Shown here: piece by piece, positions 40,680 through 48,942 of the stretch
How the letters are laid out: each line of letters begins with the position of its first letter
Position numbering within the stretch: position 1 is the first letter of the stretch
Assembly (NCBI GenBank): GCA_910584945.1
Contig: CAJUDY010000007.1
Coordinates: forward strand, 55,290-119,289
Source: an uncultured Lachnospiraceae bacterium
Lineage (GTDB): Bacteria > Bacillota > Clostridia > Lachnospirales > Lachnospiraceae
Direction: 5' to 3'
DNA length: 64,000 nucleotides
Notes under the pieces: generated by a model
Database searches by the model: none
What the model saw: the letters and a program-made list of their open reading frames with translations, nothing else
What the model was told of the DNA's origin: nothing
Translations under genes and position numbers: made by a program

Positions 40680-42494
40680 TTACTCCTTATACCGGATCAC
40701 CATCCGGTCTTCCAGCTCCTCGGTGGAGGAGATGATCAGCTCCGTCTCCCGGTCGATGACGCCTTCCTCGACGGCCGCATAGCTGTCGTTTTGATCCAGC
40801 ACCTTGACATAGACCTGTTCCGCCGCCAGCTCGGTTCCCAGGATGCCGGAGCGCTCGCTGACGATATATACAAAGGTTCTCTGATTGGCGTCGATGTGCA
40901 GGGCGTTCAGCGGGATGCAGCAACCGAAGGTCTCCGACTGTGCCTCCACCTGGAAGTTTCCGCTCTCGCCGATGGTTCCCTCCCCCTCGGGCAGGAAGAC
41001 GCGGGCGTCATAGAGCTCAGGATTCAGCTCATTCTCTGCCACATAGTCCACGCTCAGTTCCTTTTTCGAAGAACCGCCCAGCGTCAGCTCCACAGCGTCC
41101 CCCTGGTTCACATATTTCTTCTGATCTTTTGTCAGGGATACCTGGAACTGCATAGGGCTTGACAGGTCCGCATAGACCACCGCCGCCCCGTCTCCCACTC
41201 GTTCTCCAGGGCTGACCTGTATCCGGGTGATGACACCCTCCGCCTCCGGGTAGACCTGGCCGGAAGCGTCCCGCACCTTCTGATAGGACGCAAGCTCCTC
41301 CTGAAGAGCCGCAAGCTCCAGCTGGCTCACCTCCAGGCTGCTGTCCGCACTGTCCGCCTGCCTTGCGTCCTCCACTTTGCGGCCCGCGTCCAGCAGAGAA
41401 TCCGCTTCGGAGCGTTCGGCGTCCTCCACAGCCCTTCTGGCCGCGTCGACGCCGTCCTCCAGAGAATCCTTCTTCTCTTCCCAGGCAGACTTTTCAGCAT
41501 CTTCTCCGCTGAAGTCCGGTTTTTCCACCGGGTCCCTAGTGTGCGCTTCATAGGCGCTCTTCGCCGCTTCCAGCCGCTCCATTGCCGCCTTCTCCTGTTC
41601 TTTTGCCGCCGAAAGCTCCGGATTTTCCCTCTTTTCCGGTGCTTCCGCCTGCCCGGCGTCCGTCCCTTTCGCGGATTCCTGCGGTGTCCCCGGGGAAGTT
41701 CCGGTACCGTCCTGAGCTCCTCCGCCTTCGCCCCCATCTTCCGGCGTCCCAGGCGAAGTTTCGCTCCCCCCGGCTGTCCCTCCTTCCGGCTCCTTCGGCG
41801 CCGGTTCCGCCGTCTTTGCCGCCTCTTCCAGTTCTTTGACCTTCGCCGATGCTTCCTCCGCTTCTTTCTGCGCGGCGTCAAGCGCCTGACGAAGCTCTGC
41901 TTCTTTTTTTACCCACTCTTCGTAGGCCGCCTGCCGGGCCTCGCGGTCCGCTTTGGAAGTGGTTTTTACCGGATGGTCCTCGTGGGAGTCATAGGCGTCC
42001 TCCGCGTCCGCGAGATCCTCTCTGGCCCGCTCCAGGTCCTCTCCTGCCTTCTCCTGGGCCCGCTGATAGTCCTCCTGGGCCCGGGCGTTCTCGGTCTGCT
42101 GCTTCTGTGCGTCCAGCCCCCGATTCTGCGCCAGCGCGGCGATCTGCAGCTCGCACTTCTTGATCTCCAGCTCTTTTTCCCGGATTTTTTCGTTCAGGTC
42201 CTCTATGTCCAGATCAAAGAGTAACGTCTCCGGCGTCACTTTATCCCCCACATTGGTGTAGACGGTCCGGACCCGCAGGCCGGAGAGGGCCGTCACCGCG
42301 TACTCCCTTCCCTGATGGACGATCCCGTCGGCCCTCACCGTATGGTTCAGCGCCATCCTCCGGGGCGTATCCACCGTCACCTGAGGCAGCCTGGACGCGT
42401 AGACCGCCCGGGAGATCAGCGTACAGAAAAGCATAAAGATCAGAAAGACACCGAAAGCGATCAGGATTTTTCGTTGTTTTTTCCAGAATTCCAT
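40680..42494 (-). CDS. HlyD-like membrane-fusion/adaptor protein with a long coiled coil
   Basis: A 604-residue protein with an N-terminal membrane anchor (about 11-32) and a biotinyl/lipoyl-like barrel half (GIVHQGREYAVTALSGLRVR, TNVGDKVTPETLLFDLD). A long coiled coil follows (about 95-225 and 300-395), interrupted by a Pro/Gly/Glu/Thr-rich insert (about 225-290). The second barrel half is GVITRIQVSPGERVGDGA, and a C-terminal beta domain follows. This is the plan of periplasmic adaptor proteins of exporters, yet it ends an operon with importer-type permeases and solute-binding lipoproteins. The start ATG 42494 is seven bases after the permease stop at 42502. Its role may be to bridge surface lipoproteins and a transporter. 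Confidence 0.85.
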   Translation of the reverse strand: MEFWKKQRKILIAFGVFLIFMLFCTLISRAVYASRLPQVTVDTPRRMALNHTVRADGIVHQGREYAVTALSGLRVRTVYTNVGDKVTPETLLFDLDIEDLNEKIREKELEIKKCELQIAALAQNRGLDAQKQQTENARAQEDYQRAQEKAGEDLERAREDLADAEDAYDSHEDHPVKTTSKADREARQAAYEEWVKKEAELRQALDAAQKEAEEASAKVKELEEAAKTAEPAPKEPEGGTAGGSETSPGTPEDGGEGGGAQDGTGTSPGTPQESAKGTDAGQAEAPEKRENPELSAAKEQEKAAMERLEAAKSAYEAHTRDPVEKPDFSGEDAEKSAWEEKKDSLEDGVDAARRAVEDAERSEADSLLDAGRKVEDARQADSADSSLEVSQLELAALQEELASYQKVRDASGQVYPEAEGVITRIQVSPGERVGDGAAVVYADLSSPMQFQVSLTKDQKKYVNQGDAVELTLGGSSKKELSVDYVAENELNPELYDARVFLPEGEGTIGESGNFQVEAQSETFGCCIPLNALHIDANQRTFVYIVSERSGILGTELAAEQVYVKVLDQNDSYAAVEEGVIDRETELIISSTEELEDRMVIRYKE

Positions 42495-42501
42495 CTCTTT
42501 T

Positions 42502-43353
42502 TCACTCCTTTAACCCCGAAGCCACGATGCCCTGCTCCAGATATTCCCGGCCTGACAGGAAGACAAAGACCGCCGGAATCAGTGTGATCACCGACGCCAC
42601 GAAGGAATAACCGGCCTGATCAAGGCTGATCTCCGGCAGATACAGGGACAATGGCCACAGAGACTGATCCTCCAGAAAAGCCAGGGGCTGTTCGATCAGG
42701 CTCCAGTATTCCAGGAAACCCAGCACCACCGCCGAGAGGATTCCTCCGGAAGCTAAGGGAAGCCCGATCTTTCTAAAGATCATCCACTCTCCCGCCCCGT
42801 CGATGCGGGCGGCCTCGATGAGCCCTTTGGGCAGATTACAGAAACCCCGGTACACCAGGAATACCGGATAGGTGGAAAATACCGCTGGCAGAATGATCGA
42901 GCCATGGGTATTCATCAGAGACAACCCGTTAAGCACCAGATAGCTGGACAGCATGGTCACCTGAAAAGGCATCAGCATCAGCACGATATATAAGGTAAAT
43001 AAAAGCTTCCGGAAGCGGAAGGGATACACGGCAAAAGCCCAGGCCGCCGGTACCGCGATCACCAGCTGTCCCAGCAGAATCCAGGCAGTCAGTTTCATGG
43101 AGTTCCAGAAGACGACAAAAAACTGCGGCGTCTGGAACAGAATCTTGACATAGTGGTCAAAGGTGGGGTACCACGGCCAGAAGTGCCATCCAATCAGCTG
43201 ATCCTGGTCCGCCATCAGCGGAAGCAGACTCTCCCGAAGCTCGTAGCGGCTCATCACCGAACCGCTCAGAAGGAAAAGAAGCGGCGCGCAAAACGCTGCC
43301 CCCAGCAATAGAAGCGCGCCCTTCGTCGACGCATTTCGCAATATTTTCTTCAT
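42502..43353 (-). CDS. Carbohydrate ABC transporter permease (MalG/AraQ-like)
   Basis: A 283-residue inner-membrane permease with six predicted segments. The EAA loop, which docks to the ATPase, is visible as LPKGLIEAARIDGAGEWMIFRKIGLP; the EAAxxDGA core is intact. The start at ATG 43353 is preferred because GAGGGG lies nine bases upstream; another ATG lies three codons earlier. It pairs with the MalF-like permease encoded just upstream. No ATPase is encoded in this operon. Confidence 0.92.
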   Translation of the reverse strand: MKKILRNASTKGALLLLGAAFCAPLLFLLSGSVMSRYELRESLLPLMADQDQLIGWHFWPWYPTFDHYVKILFQTPQFFVVFWNSMKLTAWILLGQLVIAVPAAWAFAVYPFRFRKLLFTLYIVLMLMPFQVTMLSSYLVLNGLSLMNTHGSIILPAVFSTYPVFLVYRGFCNLPKGLIEAARIDGAGEWMIFRKIGLPLASGGILSAVVLGFLEYWSLIEQPLAFLEDQSLWPLSLYLPEISLDQAGYSFVASVITLIPAVFVFLSGREYLEQGIVASGLKE

Positions 43354-43373
43354 GGATTTCATCCCCTCTTTGT

Positions 43374-44267
43374 TTACTCTTTTTGATCCCACAGCCTCTG
43401 CAGGATGAGAATCACCGCGAATAACACGGCTCCCACGCAGACGGCCGCCGCCGCCATCTTATCCAGCTCCAGATTCACGAACCAGTTGTTAAAAAGGTGC
43501 TGCAGAAGATACATGCTCTCATGGGGATAGGAACCCGCCACCAGATAGGCCTCCCGGAACACCTTGAAGGAGTTGAGGAAGGAGAGCACGGTGATCGTGT
43601 ACAGGGTCCCTTTCAGATTTGGAAACACCACTCTCCAGAAGCACTGCCGCTCTGTGGCCCCGTCCACCTTCGCCGCCTCGGTCAGGTCCGTGGACACGGA
43701 AAAAATCCCCGCCAGCCACAGCACAATTGTATAGCCCAGATTTTTCCACAGATAGCTGAAAACCAGCACCCAGAAGGCGGCGGAGGTTCCCATGAAATCA
43801 TAGTACTGTCCCTCTCCCAGGACTCCCAGGCCTATCAGCCAGCCGTTTAAGAAACCCTGCCTGGAAAACAGCATTTTCCAGATCAGCACCACCGTCGCCG
43901 CCGGCATGGCCAGCGGAAATAAGTACAGGGACTTGATCAGCTGAATCTCCTTTAACCTGCTAAGCTGCACCGACAGGAACAGCCCGATACCGATGAGAAG
44001 CGGCAGGCAGACCAGGGTAAAACGCACCGTATTCTTCACCGCCAGCAAAAAAGCCTGGTTGGCAAAGACAATCTGATAATTCCGAAGTCCGGTCCACTCC
44101 TCCGTCACCGCCGTCAGAAAGGAGCGCCTCACCACGTCCAGAAAGGGGCAGAGCACAAAGAGCACCACGCCCGCCAGACTGGGCAGGAGAAACCAGAGAA
44201 AGGCAAACTTATTCCGCCAGATAGATCGACGCTTTTTTGACAATTTCTGCCGCTCCTTCTTCCGCAC
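43374..44267 (-). CDS. Carbohydrate ABC transporter permease (MalF/UgpA-like)
   Basis: A 297-residue permease with six membrane segments (first at about 23-44). Its EAA loop reads TEAAKVDGATERQCFWRVVFPNLKG. The GTG start at 44267 with AAGGAG upstream gives a 59-base overlap with the end of the preceding lipoprotein gene. A TTG at 44243, also with a good ribosome site, is an alternative. It forms the channel together with the MalG-like protein. An external MsmK-type ATPase must be assumed. Confidence 0.92.
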   Translation of the reverse strand: MRKKERQKLSKKRRSIWRNKFAFLWFLLPSLAGVVLFVLCPFLDVVRRSFLTAVTEEWTGLRNYQIVFANQAFLLAVKNTVRFTLVCLPLLIGIGLFLSVQLSRLKEIQLIKSLYLFPLAMPAATVVLIWKMLFSRQGFLNGWLIGLGVLGEGQYYDFMGTSAAFWVLVFSYLWKNLGYTIVLWLAGIFSVSTDLTEAAKVDGATERQCFWRVVFPNLKGTLYTITVLSFLNSFKVFREAYLVAGSYPHESMYLLQHLFNNWFVNLELDKMAAAAVCVGAVLFAVILILQRLWDQKE

Positions 44268-46539
44268 TTCGTTCTCCTTCCAGTACCTTGATCCCTTCCT
44301 CGTATACCAGGCCGCACAGATAGTCGTCAGAGAGAACCGGATGCTTTAGAGACTCCACATAAGAGGTGAACCGATCCCGTTCCTCTTTATTCGGCCAGTA
44401 CAGGGACAGTTCCTGCTCCCCGCCCCCGTCCATGGAAAGGGTCATGCTTCCGTTCTCGTCGTTTTCCTCGGAGACGTCAAAATGCGCCTCGTAGGCTTCC
44501 TTGTTCACCGGAAAGCCTTCGTAGATCTGTTCCTGGGTCTCCGGGGCGAACATCATTCGTACGAACTCCTCGGCGGCTCCCGGCTGGGTCGACTTGGAGC
44601 TGATCCCCACCATAGCCACCGGAAGGAAGGCGTCGGTCACCTGACCGCCCATCACACGGTAGTCAAGCTGCTCATCGGTCCGCAGCACGGAGGTCACATT
44701 GTCAAGGCAGAGCTGGATGCTCTCCACATAGCCCCCTGCCGCCAGGGCGTACCCCCGGGGAATCTGGAGCACATTGCTGCAGACCTGCATCCGGTCCGCT
44801 ATGGGGTCTCCGCCATAGGAAATCGTCTCTTCCGCCTCTTCTTCCAGCTGCTCTGCCTGTTCGGAAATCGTCCCCATTTTCTCCGCGTCATAGATCTGCT
44901 TGACCAGCTCTAAAAATTCCGTCACGGACGCCTCCTTAATCTGTCCCTCTTCCCCGGTCCATTCGGAAGCGGACACCATGCCGAAGAGTCGGAGCAGGGA
45001 CTCCGGGTCCGTGATCCCGAAGACGCCGCCCTCCGGGTATTCCTTTCGAAGGGCCTCCATGCCGGAAGCGATACTTCTAAGATCGTCCATCTCTTCGATC
45101 ACATCCCTGCGCCCTGCCAGAAGGGGTACCCGGACGCACATGGGCATGACATAGACCGCACCGTCTTCGTCCGCCGCCCCTTCCGCCAAATTGGAAAAAA
45201 GCTCCGTCTCCGACTGGATCTCCTCCAGTACCGGACGTAAGTCTCTCAGCATTCCTTTTTCTATATAGGTGTTCATGGGCAGACCGTCCAGAAGCAGCAC
45301 GTCCGGCCCTTCCCCGGACAGCACCTGGGTGTTCAGCCGTTTGACGGCGTCTTCTTTTGTCATGGCGTCGTCGCCCTTTATGCCCACCTCATACCGGACA
45401 TAGACGTCCGTGTGCGCCCTTTTATAGTCCGTCACCGCCTTGCGCAGGCTGTCATTTTCCTCCAGACTGTAGACCCGGATCTCCCGATCCGGCATGGAAG
45501 GGATCGTCTCGTCAAAATGATACTGCACAAACCCCACCGATGGGGAGAAAGCGATCTGGAATTCCTGCCCCGCAAGCACTTTTAACCGATAAATGAAGGC
45601 GTACGAGTCGCCCAGAGCGCTGAGGGCGCCGTCGATCACCTGTTCCATGACGCTGCCGCCCAGCACATGACGGTACACCCCGTCCCTCCCGGCGAGATAG
45701 ACCACGTCCTCCTCTGGACTTCCCGCCACGGCCAGCGGAAAACCGCCGCCTGTGTAGGAGACGGTTCCGTCTTTCAATGTCTGGGCGATATAGGCGTCCA
45801 CGGTATGGTCCTGGGGACGCAGCGTCTCTTTTTGGAGGTCGTAAAGGTAGAGCCGGTCATATCCCACCGCCATCAGCGTCTCCCCGGAAAAGTCCATATA
45901 TCCCACAGCCCGCTCCGCGGTGAACAGTTCCCGGACGCTCTCCTTCTCCACGTCCACCTGGCAGATCCGGCCGCGAAAATCACCGGCGAACAGCCTGCCG
46001 TCCTCTTTGAATACAAAGGATTCGATGCAGGTCCCGTCTTCCTGGGAAAATCCAAAGTCCACGACCTTCACGGTTTCGTCCGGGAGAGCGAAGACGCAGT
46101 AATTTCCTTCCCAGTCTTCCGGCACTTCTTTACCGTAAGCTTCCCGCACCACGTCCGGCATCTCCCCTGAGCAGGAGGCGGCCACGGTTCCGTCTGGTCC
46201 CATCACCGCCGCCAGGCAGTACACGCCTTCTAACAGGGGAAACCATGCGGTCTCCTCCTGCTGCCAGGTCTGCCCCCCGTCTTTGGAGCGGTAGAGTCCC
46301 TCTCCAAAGCTGATCACCGTAAGACTGCCGTCGTCCAGCCAGTTCACGCCCCCGTTCCGGTTGACCTCCTCGGGGAATTCGTAAAAGGTCTCCATATACC
46401 TTCCCATGGCCTCGCTGCCGGGCGCGGCAAGTCCGGTCTCTCCATTCTCCTCCGCTCCCTTCCCCGCTCCGCCGCAACCTGACAGTAACAGCATCGCAGC
46501 GCAGAGCAAAGCGCCTGCTCTGATCCACTTGTCTTTCAT
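44209..46539 (-). CDS. Large solute-binding lipoprotein with N-terminal BNR-like region (copy C)
   Basis: A 776-residue lipoprotein: lipobox LLLSGCGG near residue 20, then a front half (about 45-330) with BNR/propeller-like repeats (GLYRSKDGGQTW, VYRHVLGGSVMEQVIDG). The back half (about 350-760) resembles family 1 extracellular solute-binding proteins: DSLRKAVTDYKRAHTDVYV, then LNTQVLSGEGPDVLLLDGLP and GISSKSTQPGAAEEFVRMMF. The end IVKKASIYLAE is shared with its two tandem paralogues. GAGGAG precedes ATG 46539. The overlap with the MalF-like gene shows direct coupling of this copy to the permeases. The ligand is unknown; a surface glycan is a guess. Confidence 0.88.
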   Translation of the reverse strand: MKDKWIRAGALLCAAMLLLSGCGGAGKGAEENGETGLAAPGSEAMGRYMETFYEFPEEVNRNGGVNWLDDGSLTVISFGEGLYRSKDGGQTWQQEETAWFPLLEGVYCLAAVMGPDGTVAASCSGEMPDVVREAYGKEVPEDWEGNYCVFALPDETVKVVDFGFSQEDGTCIESFVFKEDGRLFAGDFRGRICQVDVEKESVRELFTAERAVGYMDFSGETLMAVGYDRLYLYDLQKETLRPQDHTVDAYIAQTLKDGTVSYTGGGFPLAVAGSPEEDVVYLAGRDGVYRHVLGGSVMEQVIDGALSALGDSYAFIYRLKVLAGQEFQIAFSPSVGFVQYHFDETIPSMPDREIRVYSLEENDSLRKAVTDYKRAHTDVYVRYEVGIKGDDAMTKEDAVKRLNTQVLSGEGPDVLLLDGLPMNTYIEKGMLRDLRPVLEEIQSETELFSNLAEGAADEDGAVYVMPMCVRVPLLAGRRDVIEEMDDLRSIASGMEALRKEYPEGGVFGITDPESLLRLFGMVSASEWTGEEGQIKEASVTEFLELVKQIYDAEKMGTISEQAEQLEEEAEETISYGGDPIADRMQVCSNVLQIPRGYALAAGGYVESIQLCLDNVTSVLRTDEQLDYRVMGGQVTDAFLPVAMVGISSKSTQPGAAEEFVRMMFAPETQEQIYEGFPVNKEAYEAHFDVSEENDENGSMTLSMDGGGEQELSLYWPNKEERDRFTSYVESLKHPVLSDDYLCGLVYEEGIKVLEGERSAEEGAAEIVKKASIYLAE

Positions 46540-46572
46540 TCCTCTCCTCCTCTCCGCCAAAAGACGCGTTTT

Positions 46573-48915
46573 TTACTCCGCAAGATAGATCGCTGCCTTT
46601 TTCACGATCTCCTCCACGGTATCCTCCACGCCGGCGCTTCCGTTCAGCGCCTTCTGCCCGATGTCATACACCACTTCCTCGATCACCGCGTCTCCGGCGC
46701 ACACGGCGTCTGCGGACTCCGCCATGCCTCTTAGCTTCTGGAAATCCTCTTCCCCGGCCCACTTGATATCCAGGCTGAAGCCGATGCCGTCCGGTCCGGA
46801 GCTGCCGATGCTGATTCCCTGGTCCACCGGCCTTGGATTCTCTTTCAGATGCTCGAAGGACGCCATATTGACGGGCAGTCCTGTGGACACCTCGCTGTCC
46901 TGCAGTTCCCGTCCATACAGGAAGCGGAAAAAGTCTTTCGCAAGTTCGCTGTCCTTCGATCCGGCGCAGATGCCGATCATTCCTTTGGGGATAAAGCCGT
47001 TCTTGATCTGGCCCTGCCAGACCTCATATCCAAAGTTTTCCTCCTGGCCCGCCAGAGTGGCAATGGCGTTAAAGTCTCCGTCCACCATAGAAGTGATCCC
47101 TGCGCCGATCTTCTGCTCTCCCATAGCCACGCTGATCGCGCCGGTGTCTGCGGACGCAAAGTATTCCATGGCTCCGTTCCAGTTCAGGCTGTTCTCATAA
47201 TGCATGGTATATTCTGTAAGCTCTTCCTCGGAGACGCCCTTGATCTCCGCCTGATAGATCCGCTTCGCCTGGGTCAGGAATTCCGCCAGACGCTCCTTGT
47301 CGATGGAGCCGCTTTTCGGGTCCATCCATGTGCCGGAGCAGTTGATTCCCAAGGTCCGGAGGGTCTTGTCTTCTGTCAGAAGTCCGGTCAGCCCTCCCTC
47401 CGGACTGGCCTCCCGAAGGGCTTCCACAGCGTCCGCGAAGGCAGTGAGGTCGGTAATCTTTTGGATTGCCCCCTGATCGCCCACCAAAAGAGGCAGCCGG
47501 AACCGCAGAGGCAGATACCAGAGCTTCCCGTCCTCCTTGCAGGCCTCCACAATATTGGGAAAGAGCGCGTCTTCTCCGCTGAATTCTCCCGCAAGCCCGC
47601 TTAAGTCGGTCAGTACGCCTTTCTCTTCGTAGGAATACCGGGGAAGTCCGTCCAGCACCAGAAGATCCGGCCCGGAACCGGACATCAACCGGGTATTTAA
47701 GTTTTTGATGGCGTCCTCGGAAGTCATGCCGCTGCCGGTATTCAGTCCGATTTCGTACCGTACATAGGTTTCCGGATGCTGCTTTTGGTAGAGGCTGACG
47801 GCCTGACGGACCGCATAGTTCTCGGTCAGACTGTAGATACTGACCTGCTCCTCGGGTATGGTGGGAATGTCCGGATTGTAGACGTAGCGGTACAGCTTCC
47901 CGTTGGTATAGAGAATCAGGAATTCATTGTCCGGCAGGACCACCATCCCGGCCAGACTCATCTTGGGGTCTCCAAGAGAGCTTAAGTTTCCTTCCATGAT
48001 CTGCTCCACCGCCGTGCCGCCGATCACATGACGGTACAGTCCGCTTTCGCAGGCAAAGTAGATCACGTCCGGCTGCTCTCCCTCCGCCAGGACGACGGTG
48101 TAGGAACCGGAATTAGCCCCTACGTCCCCCGCGTTTTCCGTGAAGAAATCCTGCAGGACCTTGTCGTTGTCCCCAGGCATCCGATGTTCCATATCGTAGA
48201 AGGTCAGACCCCTGGAACCGCTGATGATCATAGAGGAGTCCGTAAAGCATACATAGTCCGAAATTCCCTCCATCTCCATCAGCTGTTCCTTACTGCTGCC
48301 GTCCGGACTCATCTCATAGATTTTGCCGCTCATGAGAAAAGCATAGAGCCGACTGTCCTTCCCGAACCAGAGCTGAAAGACCTCATTGTTCCCGTCCGGG
48401 GACGCAAGATCGGACGCGTTTCCTTCCGGGTCCACGTAGAGGCAGACCGGATGATAGCCGCCGTCCGAAGCTTCGGAATCATCGCTGGGCGGGCTGTAGA
48501 CCAGGGCCACAGATCCGTCCGGCGCGATCGCCATATGGGCGATGTAGGCTTCCCGAAGTTCCCGAAGCCAGGGCGCCTCCTTCATGCTCCAGCTCAGCCC
48601 GTCGTCGGAGGATACATACACGCCCGCTGTCTGTTCGATCAGCATTAGCTCTCCGCTGTCCAGCCTCTGAAGGCACAGCGTCGGATAACTGCTCATGGAT
48701 ACATCCTCCGGCAGCGTGACTTCCGCCTCCAGATAGCGTCCCATACTGCGCTCGCCGCCATCGCCTGTTTCTTCTTCTCCGGCCTTTGGCGTCTCCGTCT
48801 GTTCCTCCGGGCTGACGGACCCTGTCGGTTCCTTTTCTTTTCCGCCGCATCCCTGCAGGCAGATCATCGCGCCCAGCAAAAGGCACGCAGTCAGTTGTCT
48901 CAGTCTTTTTTTCAT
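46573..48915 (-). CDS. Large solute-binding lipoprotein with N-terminal BNR-like region (copy B)
   Basis: A 780-residue paralogue of copies A and C. Lipobox ICLQGCGG (Cys about 23), then MGRYLEAEVTLPEDV, the family's conserved post-linker start. BNR-type VYVSSDDGLSW and GLYRHVIGGTAVEQIMEGNL lie in the front half. The back half is solute-binding: VRQAVSLYQKQHPETYVRYE, then LNTRLMSGSGPDLLVLDGLP and a GICAGSKDSELAKDFFRFLY tail. It ends IVKKAAIYLAE. Spacing is 27 bases from copy A and 33 from copy C, so one operon is likely. Tandem duplication with divergence suggests the three bind related but different ligands. Confidence 0.88.
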   Translation of the reverse strand: MKKRLRQLTACLLLGAMICLQGCGGKEKEPTGSVSPEEQTETPKAGEEETGDGGERSMGRYLEAEVTLPEDVSMSSYPTLCLQRLDSGELMLIEQTAGVYVSSDDGLSWSMKEAPWLRELREAYIAHMAIAPDGSVALVYSPPSDDSEASDGGYHPVCLYVDPEGNASDLASPDGNNEVFQLWFGKDSRLYAFLMSGKIYEMSPDGSSKEQLMEMEGISDYVCFTDSSMIISGSRGLTFYDMEHRMPGDNDKVLQDFFTENAGDVGANSGSYTVVLAEGEQPDVIYFACESGLYRHVIGGTAVEQIMEGNLSSLGDPKMSLAGMVVLPDNEFLILYTNGKLYRYVYNPDIPTIPEEQVSIYSLTENYAVRQAVSLYQKQHPETYVRYEIGLNTGSGMTSEDAIKNLNTRLMSGSGPDLLVLDGLPRYSYEEKGVLTDLSGLAGEFSGEDALFPNIVEACKEDGKLWYLPLRFRLPLLVGDQGAIQKITDLTAFADAVEALREASPEGGLTGLLTEDKTLRTLGINCSGTWMDPKSGSIDKERLAEFLTQAKRIYQAEIKGVSEEELTEYTMHYENSLNWNGAMEYFASADTGAISVAMGEQKIGAGITSMVDGDFNAIATLAGQEENFGYEVWQGQIKNGFIPKGMIGICAGSKDSELAKDFFRFLYGRELQDSEVSTGLPVNMASFEHLKENPRPVDQGISIGSSGPDGIGFSLDIKWAGEEDFQKLRGMAESADAVCAGDAVIEEVVYDIGQKALNGSAGVEDTVEEIVKKAAIYLAE

Positions 48916-48942
48916 AGGAAATATCTGCTCCTCTCTCTTATT

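Noticed and set aside
41327..41881. Arg/Lys-rich 184-codon frame inside the adaptor gene
   Set aside because: Its composition simply mirrors the Glu/Ala/Pro-rich coiled-coil codons of the adaptor in another frame.
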